Assembly: GCF_011386835.1 (NCBI RefSeq)
Contig: NC_088796.1
Span: forward strand, 83,287,468 to 83,351,467
Direction: 5' to 3'
DNA length: 64,000 nt
From: Chrysemys picta bellii
Lineage: Eukaryota > Chordata > Testudines > Emydidae
Positions 1 to 12,714 of this stretch are shown piece after piece (the first letter of the stretch is position 1; every line of letters begins with the position of its first letter). A model generated the notes under the pieces. The model was not told where the DNA came from and searched no databases. It saw only the letters and a program-made list of their open reading frames with translations. The translations under genes were made by a program, and so were the position numbers.

Positions 1-57
1 CAAAGACTCCTCGTCATTTTTGCTGATATAGACTAACACGGCTACCACTCTGAAAGG
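1..57 (+). mobile_element. Penelope-like element 3' tail, cut by window edge
   Basis: The segment holds the motif GACTAACACGGCTACC followed by ACTCTGAAA. The same motif ends the coding PLE copy near 55.94 kb and is present in the palindromic insertions near 23.8 and 57.08 kb. Only the terminal tail is in the window, so length and flanking duplication cannot be judged. No coding sequence is present. Confidence 0.7.
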
Positions 58-94
58 AAGAGAAATGAGGGTCTCAGGATTAAGGCAGTTGAAT

Positions 95-510
95 GCTGTC
101 CAAGGGAACTGGATTCGATCCCTGCCACTGCCACAGAGTTCCTGTGTGATGCTGGACAAGTCACTTAAACCAAACTCTTCACAGCAGGTCATGAAAAGTG
201 TGTTCCTCATTTTCCGGGTGGCCAACTTGAGAACCTTGAGTCTGATTTGCAGAAGTGCTGAGCACTCACAGCTGCAACTGAAGTCAATGGAAGCTGTGCT
301 CTGAGCATACAAAGTACTCTGAAACATCAGGTCTCAAAGTGTCTCAAATTGGACACCCAAAATTAGTGAACATTTCTGGCCTTGAGCTCTGTGCCTCAGT
401 TCCCCTTCTGTAAAATGGGGCTAATACTACCTTCTTACCTCAAAAGGATGTTGTGAAAATAAATTCATTAATATTTGTGAAGCATGCGGATGCTATAGTG
501 ATGAATCCCA
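95..510 (+). repeat. MIR-class tRNA-derived SINE, long variant
   Basis: Seen: an opening ACTGGATTCGATCCCTGCC, a middle GGACAAGTCACTTAAACC, and a closing part CCTCAGTTCCCC...TGTAAAATGGGG followed by an AT-rich end. These are the hallmarks of MIR/CORE-SINE copies. About 200 bases between the middle and closing parts form an imperfect palindrome around GTGCTGAGCACTCACAG / GGAAGCTGTGCTCTGAGCA. That insert also occurs in other amniote repeats that I recognise, so this may be a longer reptile SINE variant or a SINE carrying an insertion. The copy is old and diverged. Confidence 0.6.
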
Positions 511-1734
511 CAGAAAATCCCATGAGAAAATTCATATTTTTGTCTTCAAAGCTGAGTTTGAATAGTGTGCAGTAAACAAGGTATTGGGCCATCCACTGAA
601 CAATGAGGAGAAAATAATGAGTAGCTATTCAATATTTTAAGTGCACTGAATGAGGCAATAAACTTGTGGATCGTGTAATTAAAGATTGTATCATAATGCA
701 AATGCACAAGGGGATTGAATTAAGGTTTATGGGGCAACCCTAATTCCGGCATTTCCTGAGTGCTTGACTTTGCAACTTCAATAATGGTCTTTTAATGTAG
801 TTTTTGGCTGGTCAGTTAACATAGTATTACAAACAATGTTCTTAATTGTTGGGTCATCATGTTGAACTGTAAAGCTCTTTTTACAAGAGAATGTGAATGT
901 GACCTTGATATATTTTTGCTCTTTTTAACAAATATCCCAGCATTTTGAGCTTCCATTTAGAACTTTGGGGACTCATTTTTGAAGGGGCCTCAAACCTGGT
1001 CTCTAATTTGCCATCTTCAAATTTTATGAATACAATCAACAGAAGGTACAAATGACAGAGTTAAATTTTCTTAGTTGTAGATACAAATACTAGTTGCACC
1101 TGCAAGTCAGGTAACATTTGCATTCACAATTGATAGTACGTGCATCATGGTGTGGGAGCATATGTAAAATTAGAATCTGTTCCTGAGAAGTAGTGCATAG
1201 TAGACTTGGTTATGCACACAAGTAATTGCTCTTTATGGATGGAAATATTACCAACAAAAAATATTACCTAGCTGTAGACCCTAACAGTTCTACTAGTTAA
1301 TCATTATTTATGCTCAATTTTTATGTACTTTACAAAGAAAAATATTTTAGGAAATATTCCATTTAAGTCACAGCACACTGACATGATGTTAACCAGCATC
1401 TTGGAAGATGCTCAAATGGCCTGAGGATATGGCAGATCCAGGTCCAGGATTTTGGAACAACCAAACTCGAAACCCCCAAAGAACCAGTCTCAGAACATGC
1501 AATTAGGCATTTTTCAGTATTGTGTGAATACTCATGCAGTGCTGATGTGGTAAATAAAAGCAGTTCTGTATCTCATCAGGTAATCTCAATAACTTTCCTG
1601 AGGGACCTCCCAATAACTGAAGACCCAAGGGTTACTATCCCTTTCAAGATATTTCTAGTACTGAACAGTAACTTTAGTATAGTTTTGTGACCATTTTCAC
1701 CAGCATCTCACTCTCTTAGGGTAAGTCTTCCCTG
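511..1734. other. AT-rich noncoding stretch, no gene seen
   Basis: No reading frame with family signature and no repeat that I can name with confidence. Positions about 640-800 are less AT-biased and look conserved-element-like or like a very old repeat; this is listed among the findings. Confidence 0.5.
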
Positions 1735-1852
1735 CAATCAGGAGCGAGACTCCCAGCCTGGATAAACAGATTTGTGCTGGGGGCTTAAGCTAGAGCATTA
1801 AAAATAGCAGTATAGACATTGGGGCTCAGGCTTTCAAGCCTAGGAGGTAAGA
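1735..1852 (-). repeat. Harbinger MITE fragment (probable)
   Basis: Contains words such as AATAGCAGTATAGACATTGGG and GCTCAGGCTTTCAAGCC, which resemble the interior of the MITEs at 24510-24780 and 31029-31292 (AGACATTCGGCC, AGACATTCAGGCTTAGGCTT). Neither terminal repeat is preserved, so the assignment is tentative. Confidence 0.35.
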
Positions 1853-4800
1853 ATAAAAATTACTTTTTGAGGTGATCAAGTCATGTTTGTCCTCGTAGTT
1901 TTTCTGTTCCACAACTCTAGCAAGAGTTTTGTATAATTCTATTCAGTGAACAAGATTAGCCTTCCTTCTCCAAAGGCTCTTTTAGCACTTTCCTCCACTT
2001 TTACAAATTAAAAATTCCTTCCTTCACCTTGCATAACTACTGTAAAAGATAGCCGTTTGAACAAGCCTGTGATTTAATTAGCACGACTAAGAACATAAAC
2101 CAATATGCACACAGGTACATCCTATTTTATTAGACATTTAATCTGAGGTAAGTCTGTCAGTGGAGCACATTTATTCCTGTTGTAACTGCTTTGACATCAG
2201 CAGAGTTATTTGCACAAGGGACAGAGTGGGCCCCAATACATTCAGACCAAAGGAGATAAGTGCTACTCCCTAATACACATTTCTAAAGTGCATTCAAAGA
2301 AAAAAAACTCATTTCACAATCCATTTAGTATTCGCTGGACTGTATATTTGGAGATAAGTAAAAACAAATGTTTAGCAAAAAACTGATTTTTTGGGGTTGT
2401 TTAATGTACCGTTCTGTAGCTGTGTATGTTCAATAAATAAACCATTAAAAATACCACCACTGATTTTACTAGAAACATTCAGCAATTGACAGTGTTTCTT
2501 ACTATCAATAATATAGACAGCTTTTTTGTAAACCTAGAGGAATGGGTATCTCCAAACAAAAATAAAAGGAATTTAACACTAAATGAATCATGTGCCAATA
2601 AAAAGTGAAGGTTCTCAATTAGGGATGGTTTTAGGAAGGCTGGGTGTGTTTCTCTTACTGCAGGCCATGCACAGAGAAAAAGACTGCCACGTTATGTAGC
2701 ATGCCTCAGTTAAATGGCAAGATTCTGCTCTCAGTTACACCTGTGTCATTGCATCGCACATCATAGGGCAGTATCTGGCAACAAGTGTACATAATATACA
2801 GTATGTACAAGCAGACATTGGCCTGAACTGGGACACTGTATTCAAAATTTGATGAAATTGAAAGTACAGCTCATCTCCACTGCAAAATATCACAAGGGCT
2901 GAAAAAAGCTTTAAAAAGAGTCAGGCACATTTTGGCTCCGTTTTCTCTTAACTGCTGCCAAGTGTTCTGAGTAGATTGTGTCTACTAAGAACAGAGGCTC
3001 CAGGAAGGAATTGCAGCAGAGATGGATTTTGCCATGTCAGCATTCCTCAAATGAGTTTCACAAAGGACAAAACAAAACCAAAAAAAGGCCTGAAAAAGTC
3101 TGCAATTAAACCCATAGTTTCTTTTCCCCTTGTTCTTTATAAAGTTTATCAGCAAAATGTAGCATAGTGAATTCTCTCTTCACTGGAAGCTGGAGCACTG
3201 TTAGATGGTTGGACATAAGTGTTGGGGGTCAATGCATCCTTTGTTCATTTAGGGCCTGATTCTGCTTCCAGTAACATTTCCATTGGATTCACTTATGCAG
3301 AGACAAGCCCCTCATTCCTTGGTTATGTTTCAGAGGGCACAAGGTGTTCAATTTTGAGCTGCAAAATTGAATCTGTCTCATCTCCCTCCACCCACGAAGT
3401 TTAACCCATTATAGAGATTGGGACTGAAATGTCAAGCTTCAATTTGGATTCCAAACTCTTCAGAAGTTAAAGTGTAACTTAGATGTGGTTTGAGCCCATA
3501 GGTAGTGTCTATCCCTCCAGGACATCTAACTGCCTTATTTGTTTATGAAAAAAAAAAAAAGGAGTGCGCATCCACTCATGGGCAAAGTGAGCTGTGCTTT
3601 TAAAACGGGGACGGATTGAGACTGGCTGAAAAAGGAATTGTTTATAAGACCTTTATGGCTGTTGTAGTTTAAATAGGCTGGGCTTGGGTGGCTTTATTTC
3701 AAATGACTAATTGATTTTTGATGCAATTTCTATATTGTTTCAACATCAGAAAGTAATGCAAACTGTACTCAGGTAAGACATTGTTATTTGTTAGCTCTCA
3801 GTTGCAGTCCTGCTCCTTCAGCGTGCCAGCTTGCACTGACCAGGAATTGACAGGCCTCACAGTCCTGCTTGGGCGAGGCTGATTGTGCCTAGAAGAACTC
3901 TAACTCCTTCTTTAGCCCATAGCTGCCATGTCTTTACCATCATAATTCCATCATACTTAATACCATCCCATCCCATACCATCATAACTTAATTATGTGTT
4001 CCTATCCCACAAATTTCCTTCATATAAGCACATTAAGGAAAAAAATCGTGTGCCCTCACTATATGGAAGTATTCATTCATCACCAAATATATAGACTAGA
4101 CTAGAGCACATCCTACTTGACACCTGTGTTAATTATAACCAGGCCTTCTGCTTGCTAGTTCTGCACCAGAATTTCATCCAGGCTGTACTTGTGGATTTCA
4201 AGTCCTTTACCCATCTGACTCTGCCTGAAAACTAGCCCCTCTATAAATACCTTCTAAAATCAGATGAACTCTCAGGAGGAGTCTGATAGAACTGAACCTT
4301 TTGCTTATAAATTATATGTGATGTGTACTTGTAAGGACAAAAGTGCTAGTAAAGCCCTCAATCTCAGTTGTTTGAAGGATGGCTGTTGATTTCAATTGAT
4401 TTGCGGCATTGCTGGCCTATGTACCCTTTACTCCATATTAGAAAAGTATTTTATCACTTGGCACTCAGATTTAAATGAAATGCTGGTATTTATAATGGTC
4501 TCCTTTTGAGCACAAGAGGCTCTTACTTAAATTCCATATGAAATGCTGATTTATGACAGTATGTAAGCTATATTTCCCATTTTCATAACACAGTTCTGGC
4601 AAATGCACTTCACGGGTCCCTCAAGAACAAGCTAAGAAAACACAGCAAACAAAATCCATCATGACATGGGCAAAGCAATGGGTCATGGTCTGTTGAACTG
4701 AAGTTCAAAATCCTCAGAAACTCAGGATATGCCACACTGGAACAGACTATTATCCATTCTCTAAAGTAGCCTCCGGTGGAGGCTACTAAAGAAGCATAAT

Positions 4801-6740
4801 GTACCTATTTGTGCAACATTATATTATAAATCAGGATTGGAGGGAGCAGGGAAAATTCTATCTGACATCAGTTGGTGAAGTTAGATAGGCAGAAGGTTGG
4901 ATAGCTCTTGAAATTCATCTCTGAGATGTTATGACTATTTGTATAAATATTTTATTTCCTGGGAACATAGGTTTCCAGACTCCTTTTTACCCATCTAAGC
5001 ACAGGTTTACACTAGTTATGGTAATTTCACGTATGATTTCCTATACTACTTTTGGTTTTCTTCTCCAGCTGACACCACCTGAAATGAGCTGCATCATTTG
5101 TATGCTCCAGTAACTTCTTAATATCCATATTGACTACTGTGCATTACTTTGATGCATCTATACAACTAAATCTATGCTATTTGTTAGATGTGTGTTATTT
5201 GCTTCATTAATATTCCATAGTAGAGTGTTCTGTAAAATGATGACTACTTCTGCCAACTTTTAAAAAGGAATGGGTACCCAATGTTGGGCTCTTGAATGGC
5301 TGGATTTTCAAGAGTGCTGAACATGTGGCAGCTCCGGGGTGCCCAGCACTTTTGAATATCAGGTCCTTAATGGAGCAGGAGGCCAACTTTACATGCCGTT
5401 TAAAGTCTTAGCCAAAATATTTAACCATTTTTAAATTTGTTATCTTTAATTTCATTGAAAGCTCTGGTGGTCAAATGAAGTTAAGAGAAAATAAAAGACA
5501 GCCTTCACCAGGCCATAAATATTATCTCTCTTCTTGCTTTTCTCCTTTATAAGCCAAACAATCAGACCTTTTATACCTCTCTTGTATTTGGTGGGAAGCT
5601 TTTACATACACCCTATTACTTCTAACAGTTTTCCCTGAAGCTGTTCAAAGACAGGACACAAGCTGAGCTGTCCCCTGACAATCCCTCAGGTAAGCACAAA
5701 AATGACTTAAAGCCACCTTTTCCCCCTCCCCCATCTCCACTGATTAGAGCTCTGGCACAGATGAGGATCTGACAGATTGAAAGGTATGGGTAAGAAAGAA
5801 TCCTAGTTAGACTTTTTATTTATTGCTACTGGAGTGCCATCTGCTGTCACTTCCCTTTTTACATTTCTTGAGTTTTGTTTTGGCAGAGAGTGTTAATTTG
5901 ACAGCCCCAGTTTTTTTCCGTAATATTCCAATTAATAATAATTTATCCAAATACAAAAAATAGCCCAACTATCAAAATGTGGGCAGCTCACAACGGAAAT
6001 TCAAATCCCACATCTGGAGAAGCCAGTTGTCAGAGGAGTAAGTTACCATTTTGTATACTTACCTGTTGAGAACTCAGGGTGGAATTTGGATGCTCTACAA
6101 GGAGCCCATGACTGAAAGCTGCCCCCACAATTGGTACAAAAGAAGAGTTATATTGGCTGTTATGGTTAATAATATAGTCACTCTGCTGATGCAAGATGAT
6201 ACTGACCAATCCTAAGCTACATTTAAAATTAAAACAGTACTTTATATATATGCAATACTTAGTTCATTTCTTCTCCAAGTTAATGTCACAGTAAAGATCT
6301 TTTTCCTGGAGGGTTTACATTTTTCACCTCCTACACTAAGTATAAGCTCATATTCCTTTAACAATCACTTTCATTCAAGAACCCTAGGGCATTGGCATAA
6401 AACAAGATATATACATAGAACTTACAACAACAGTGTTTCATTTGAAGAGTGAAGCTGAATGCAGTGTAAGTTGAACTAGTGGCACTTTATTAAACCCTGT
6501 GCACTGCTCTGGCTAGGTGCCTGAGTTGTTTCCAGCCTAATTCTCTGTGTTCCCTGTTCCACTAGTGTCCCCTCAATAACAGTGCCTCAAGGCCCTCTGA
6601 CTCTGCTCCAACTGATCATGATAGATCTTTCCTAGTTTACAAACATTTTACTATAAACATTAAAAACAAATAATTGATGAGCAAACCCCACCCTGTGTCA
6701 GTTACTAGTACGTAGCCAATTTGCAGTCTTATGTTTAAAA
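1853..6740. other. Long noncoding region with scattered old palindromic repeats
   Basis: No protein-coding gene is supported; the short open frames lack domain character. A GGGCCTGATTCTGC word at about 3251 marks a common amniote palindromic repeat. At 5285-5372 an imperfect palindrome (GATTTTCAAGAGTGCTGAAC / GCCCAGCACTTTTGAATATC) resembles the insert in the SINE at 95-510. At 4765-4787 there is a perfect 10-bp stem with a 3-base loop. A poly-A run lies near 3547-3560. The remainder is unassigned. Confidence 0.5.
4765..4787. repeat. Perfect short inverted repeat (hairpin)
   Basis: AGTAGCCTCC at 4765-4774 and GGAGGCTACT at 4778-4787 are exact reverse complements separated by GGT. The preceding ACACTGGAACAGACTATTATCCATTCT resembles a common reptile dispersed repeat, so this may be part of a decayed repeat and not a functional RNA structure. 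Confidence 0.6.
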
Positions 6741-6745
6741 AAATT

Positions 6746-6910
6746 TAGGTCGATGTACCTACACAGCTCAGGGGTGTGGAAAATCCATACCTGAATTACG
6801 TATATGCCAACATAACTCCTGGTGTAGACACAGCTAAGTCTATGGAACAATGCTTCCATCAACCTAGCTACTGTTGATCGTGGAAGAGAAGTTCCAACAG
6901 CAACAGGGAA
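6746..6910 (+). mobile_element. Harbinger MITE, diverged copy
   Basis: The order of words TTAGGTCGATGTACCTACA, CAGCTCAGGGGTGTGGA, CTCCTGGTGTAGACA, CATCAACCTAGCTACTG matches the copy at 12715-12932 (CCCCTGAGCGACACAG, CCCCTGGTGTCGACAGC, CATCGACCTAGCTGCC). This word order is typical of nonautonomous Harbinger elements in turtles. Ends are not resolved. Confidence 0.55.
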
Positions 6911-8120
6911 AAGATTTCGCTAGACTTGGAGACAGTGATGTCCCATCAAGAACTGTTCTACTAGGGAACATGTCCTCCTACTCCATTTCAGCTGATCGTG
7001 ATATAAATAGTTTCTCAGGATGGAACAGAACAAATAGATGTAACGGTCACTTAAGAACTCGGATACAGTGAATGTTATATAAAGCACATTCAAGCTCTGC
7101 ACGGCTATGGCCTAACAAACCCCCACACCTAACCAGTGAACTGCAACCCAAGATTTCTAGCCCAGTTTTCTAAATTAAACAGGTTTTGGATGAAGCTCTC
7201 AAGCACCATAATTTTCGGTGCAAACAAGAAGCAAACCTTTTAAGGTTGACCCATCATTGCCTTTACACATCCCTAAATCAAACACCTTCCCTTTAAACAT
7301 GAAAAAGTAGCATTCAAGGCAGTTCCGTGCATGTGTTTTCTGCACATAACAACTGCATTGTACCACTAGCAGCTATGTTTATATGGTTTAAAACTCCTCT
7401 ACCTTTTTTAAATTAGAAGACAGGATAGAAACCCACTACCCCAAGTACAGACTATTGCAAGAGAAGCCCTCTTTGCCAGATTCTGCCTTCATACTAGTAA
7501 ATGACTCCAATGTTAGCCACATTGGGAATGAGTGAAAGGGGCTTAAGAGCAAACTACTCCCCAGTAGGCAATATGTAGTAGTGGCATCTATTGTGGGGCT
7601 TGTGGATAATTTAAATGAGAGAGAAATGCTTGGGCACCCTAATTGTATATTCAAGCTATCAGTTGACTTAAATGAGAAAAACAGCCTCCTCCTCTAAGGT
7701 AAAAAGGCTATCCAGGAAGAATAGTCTTCTGATTAATGCACTTCACTGGGAATCTGGAGATCTGTCTTCTGTTCCTATCTCTACTACAGAATTCTTGTAA
7801 ATTTGTGCAAGTCTTCTAACATCTGTGATGTTTACTTCCTTATAGGGCAGGGATGCCATGAGGATAAAATCATTAATGATTGGGAGGCACTCAGATCCTA
7901 CTGAGATGAGTGCCAAAGGAAAGCCAACAAATAAGTGACTGATGCACCTCTGAATCCAAATAATGCTAACAGGCCAAAGTCAGAGACATACTTGTGGTTG
8001 TCATTTTGACAGAGTATGGCCTGGAAGTTCAATAGCAGCAGCATCTGGTCTCTAAGCCAAAACAATGCAAAGTTCACAGTGAAATTTCTGAAAAGTCTTA
8101 GGGTTTACTTGATTCTTTGC
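6911..8120. other. Noncoding stretch; MIR-like SINE near 7716-7935
   Basis: No gene seen. Within it, 7716-7935 has a MIR-like layout: CTGGGAATCTGGAGATCT, then GTGCAAGTCTTCTAACATCTGTGA, then GGATGCCATGAGGATAAAATCATTAATGA. Very old copies of this SINE class look like this. The rest is unassigned. Confidence 0.45.
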
Positions 8121-8128
8121 CCCGTTTT

Positions 8129-8725
8129 CAGGGATGAAAGTAACTTAAAGGACTTACCGGTAAGCCAGAGTTCTGGGGTGGGGGGGGGGTGGCCTCAACC
8201 GGAAGAGACGGGGCCTTTAAATACCCGGGCCTTTTAAATCAAGATTTAAAGGTCCAGGGGCCCTGGCTGCGGCTGGGAGCCCCGGGGCCTTTAAATCACC
8301 CCCGGAGCTACCAGCTGCAGAGGCAACTGGGAGCCCCGGGGCTCAAGGGCAATTTAAAGGGCCCGGGGCTCTGGCTGCCGCTACCGCAGCGGAGCTCCGG
8401 GCCCTTTAAAGTGCCGCCCAAGCCCTGCTGCCAGAGCCCCAGGGTAGCGGCGGCAGGGCTCTAGCAGTGATTTAAAGGGCCCGGGGCTCCCTGCAGCGGT
8501 TGGAGCCCCAGGTCCTTTAAATCACCCCCGGAGCCCTGCCGCTGCTACCCCGGGGCTCCCGCAGCGGGGCTTGGGAGGTGATTTAAAGGGCCTGAGGCAC
8601 CGGCTGCTGCAGGGAGCCCCGGGCCCTTTAAATCGCCAGCCTGGGGAAGCCTGTCTGGTCCGGCACGGCATACTGGCTCTTGCTGGTACACCGTACCAGA
8701 CCATACCGGCTTACTTTCACCTCTG
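8129..8725. mobile_element. Nonautonomous hAT-type transposon, GC-rich
   Basis: Terminal inverted repeats are CAGGGATGAAAGTAA at the left and TTACTTTCACCTCTG at the right. The flanks are CCCGTTTT (8121-8128) and CCTGTTTT (8726-8733), an 8-bp duplication with one mismatch, as expected for hAT. The interior is extremely GC-rich and repeats a module of TTTAAA followed by GGGCCCGGGGCTC or CACCCCCGGAGC in both orientations about eight times. No transposase is present. The small open frames in it are by-products of this composition. Confidence 0.85.
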
Positions 8726-8733
8726 CCTGTTTT

Positions 8734-11000
8734 GCAAGTGTTGCATATTCTACTACTGTAATTTCTAATTGAGGTAGACTAACACGGCTGTGTTCTTTGC
8801 TGACGCCTAGTGGCCTTATGCAGAACAACAAGATGGAAGAGTTTAAATAACTGACGTTTCTTAATAAAACATTTTTGCATAGACTTCTGGACATAGTTTG
8901 GGATTCAGCTACACTGAGTTTCACATGTGCCTCATCTATTAGTCTGTAAGAACTAGTTCATATAAATAGAGTTATAGTTTTTGGAAAGCATGGTGATATA
9001 ATACAAGCCCTAGGGAGACAAACCAACCACCAAAACATACTCCAGTAACTGAGATTTATAAAGCCAATTTTTCAAAGATGCCTGACCTAGCTTCTAAAAT
9101 TACACCTACTAGTTGTTTCCATTATCTGCATGCCTGTTAACCACATTTGCGCATGCATATCAGTTTTTGCATGTGCAGTTGGGTACCTTGTTACTCAGTT
9201 TATTTGCTTAAGCACAAAACTGTATTGCCCGAATATTTGCATGTGCAATTGTGCTCTTATGAAATTGGAGGCAAATTTTGGTTTAAAATACTTCGTGAAA
9301 CCTAGGCCTATTGACATTTTAAAATGGGGGAAGGCAAAGAAACTGGAAGTCTTAGTGATTAGTTTGGATTATTCAAGGATGACAGAAAGCCTTTCAAGAC
9401 AAGATAATTGGTTCATGGGTTTCCCAGATCACTGTTTTGTGGCCTTTGTGACATGAGTTTGATAGCCTCAGTGACATCTGTAGCAAAACGAAGTCCACAT
9501 TTTAGACACAATAATTAAAACTACATTGATCCTTGTTTAGCAGAGAAGCCCAATATGGAAAGACTATGAAGATCTAACCCACTTTCTCACCTCTGCAGTT
9601 GGTACCCCCAGGATATTACTGAAGCTACATTGGCAGGACAGTGTGAGGAAGCTTACACTGCTGACTCCTATACTGTACTTGTTCTGGAGATAAATAGATT
9701 TAATCTCTTCACCAGCAACTCTTTGAATTCAATCTTCAGTACCAAACTGAGCATAACCAAAGAACCAATTTGGTTTTCACCTCCCTCATTAGTGAAATAC
9801 AAATCCAAACTAACCAACATATTCAGTACACCAAGCTGGTATACGAAATAAGTTCCTAGAGAAGGTGTTTTTAATCTGCAGTGTAAATTTAACACTGGTG
9901 GGATCTATGATGCTACCATCATGATCATGAGAAACTAGCATATTTGTCAACAGTGATTTCTAGGTAGAATTTTAGAAGCAACATTCATTGTATGCCCCTA
10001 TATCCAGCACATTTGAGCATGAGTGTATTTCCACTGAATTTATAAGGGAATCCAGGATGCAAACTTCAGAGAAAATCAGGTCTCACGGAGGACTCAGATC
10101 TCAGAAAGAACATATATTAAAATTAAATAATTCTTTGGAAAACTTTACAGTCTGGAAATCTATGCAATGCCACTTCATAGTGATTCTTTTTTTTTTTTTT
10201 TTTTTTTTGTATATTAGCCCCCTTTTGTTCTGTGCTGATTTTTCTGGCTAAACATGAACATGCTTTTGATTTGTCCATACAGTTCCCATTTATGAGATAT
10301 GGGAGAGATAATTATGAATGGAAAAATTAATCCAGGCTTCTTTAAGTGGGTTAAACAATAAAAACCAAGTGGGTTGTTGTAGACAATGTCACACACACAC
10401 CAGTCTGAAATAAATTGAGCAGTTAGATCATGAGAAAGATAGTAATAATCTCCAGTAAAGATATGTACTGCAAGCTGTCTGTACATCTATCATCATTTGA
10501 AGATTACCCAACAAAGGTAAACTGTAAATTAACATATAACATCTTTGGTAAAGAAGTTGAGATGCTTTCTGGATGAAATGTGACCTACATAAGAGAATAC
10601 ATTCATCTTTAAAACCTAAGTGTTTATTTCATTTTTGTTACATTACGTTTGCTCCTCAGAAGAAGATATGCATTGCTTAGAGAATGCTGTAGATCCAAGA
10701 TATAAAGTCATCCAAATGTGGAGGACAATATTATATATCTATTCTGGGTTAATGAATTCTGATACTAGATTTGTATGAAAGCTGCTCTCTGTTTTTGTAA
10801 TCTTGTGTCCACTGAGCTTCATGGTTGAACCCATACAGCATTTTGGTTTTGCAAAGAACTGGTGAGTTCCCATCAACTGTCACATACTTGTCTGAGATCT
10901 GAATTGGGGACCAGCAGACATCTTTGAATATAGTAGTTCCTTTGACTCTGGGTGTAAGGGACTGGGGCTTAGGCAGTCTGGCCTAGTGATCACAGCTGGG
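8734..11000. other. Noncoding stretch, no gene seen
   Basis: No convincing coding region. A 17-base match to the PLE tail (GACTAACACGGCTGTG) lies at 8779-8794 without other tail sequence, so it may be a tiny PLE relic or chance. A poly-T tract of about 20 bases sits at 10189-10208. A section rich in GCATGC/GTGCA words at 9130-9260 looks like an old repeat that I cannot name. Confidence 0.45.
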
Positions 11001-11520
11001 CTGGGGTCCACACATCAGGGATGGTAGTCGGTGAGCAGGGATCAGAGGAATTGCTAGAGTTGTGTTCAATAAGCAAGAGTTGAGGTCAAAAATCAGGCTG
11101 GAGTTGGAGACTGATGATCAGAGGTGTACCAGGCCAGAATCAGGAGACAAGAGTCAGTCTGGGGTCAAAGACCAGAGATCAAAAAACAAGGTGATGTCTT
11201 GAGTTGCAGTGGGCCAGAAGTCTGTGTGGTTGCCCAGACAACTTCCTGGGGTACCCTACAGGGTTAAATAGGGTGCTTGGCCAGTCAGAGGGCTGCAGAA
11301 TACTGTCACTCTGGCTCCCCTTGGGTGGTACTTCCTGCTGCGCCTACTTTCCACAGTGCTCCCTGGGTGTGGCTCTGCATGGCCTTCTGGTAGCACAGTG
11401 GGAACATCAGCCATCACAGGCTCTGCAAATTTGGGTTCTAGTCCATGGAGTCTTACACTGAGTGAGCACCAGATGTTCATGAAGGTGGGACGGCCTGAGA
11501 GACATCTTATATCTAACACC
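10960..11520. repeat. Degenerate GTCAGAG/ATCAGG-rich repeat and GC-richer segment
   Basis: Between about 11000 and 11190 short words of the type GATCAGAGG, GGTCAAAAATCAGG, GAATCAGGAGACAAGAGTCAG and GGTCAAAGACCAGAGATC recur at irregular spacing, a degenerate minisatellite-like tract. The following 300 bases are GC-richer and include short open frames on both strands without family resemblance. This may belong to an old retroelement, but no terminal structure is visible. Confidence 0.4.
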
Positions 11521-11529
11521 TAGAACTTT

Positions 11530-11690
11530 CATTTTCAGATTTTGTTAGCACATTGCACTTTCACAGCATTTTCATCTATGGATCTTAAAGCATTTTACAA
11601 GCCTGGGGAAGCATTATTAGTCCCATTTTTACAGATAATGAAACAGAGAAGTCAAGTCAAGAATTCCCAGTTCTTCTCCCAGTGTGGGTT
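11530..11690 (-). repeat. MIR-like SINE, antisense
   Basis: The order AAAGCATTTTACAA, CATTATTAGTCCCATTTTTACAGATAATGAAAC, AGAGAAGTCAAG is the reverse complement order of a MIR element's 3' half. Diverged copy without flanking duplication that I can see. Confidence 0.55.
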
Positions 11691-12714
11691 ATATGCCAAT
11701 AGAGAGAGACTCTTGTAGGTGCTTTCCCTCCCATTTGCTATTGTGAATGAAATGGGAGGTAAACTGAACAATCACAACATCTGGGTCAACTACAGCAATT
11801 CCTTGCATGACAGAGTACTGTGTGTGATCCAGGAACTTCTTAATGCCAACTGGCAGAGGGCACACAGGATTCACAGAGAGATCCCCTGGTTCATACATAT
11901 ATGCATAATAATCCATCAAAGAGTGGCATGTGATGTCTCTAACAAAAGCCAGTAGCCCATTGGTTGTCAATCTTTGTGAAAGGTACACATGGATAATATT
12001 TAAGGAATTACTTATTTATCCTGAAAAGTATGTTAATAAGATTTTGGGATTAAAGCAGGTCACAAGGAGGGAACATACTGTAGGAAGGCTCCTTTCAGTC
12101 AGGGTGATCATAAACTCTGCTCTCTCTATTTGGTCACGTGTTTCAGACATTGTATGTCTCACTACGGATGCCTGTTTGCATACTGAGTTAATCAAGAGAT
12201 TGTGAAATCTTCAAGAGAGGAAGTTTACAGGAAAAAAACAGCAGAAGGGGATCCTGTTTATGACTAAAGACAATGGATTGTTGGTTTATATATGGGGGTG
12301 CAAAGGTATTCCCTGAATCCTTCTCTGAGGAGGAATGCCAAAGATACGTTTGTCTTATGAACGGAGGATCACAGCCGATCTGGCTGTCAAATGCGGCAGG
12401 ATTTTGGGTGAGTTGCTGTATAAGACAGGAAAGTATGTAGTTAAGTAAGTCTAGGCTCTAGAATGTGTGTTATGATTTTATTTTGCATGTAACCATTTGT
12501 TTTCAATACTTCTACTTGCTATCACTTGAATCACTATACTTTGTTCGAAAAACTTTTACATGTTTTCACTATAAACATATCCAAGTGCTGTGTGTTAAGT
12601 GGAGTGGTGATCTGAGTGTAACTGATAAACTGGGTGTACTGCTTCTTTAGAAGCAGTGAATCTGTGACTACTGTAAGGCCTATTCTATGCTAGGAAATTA
12701 AGTTGCTGTTTGTT

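Noticed and set aside
8774..8794. PLE insertion marked by GACTAACACGGCTGTG.
   Set aside because: Only about 17 bases match, with no further tail sequence or target duplication; kept only as a remark.
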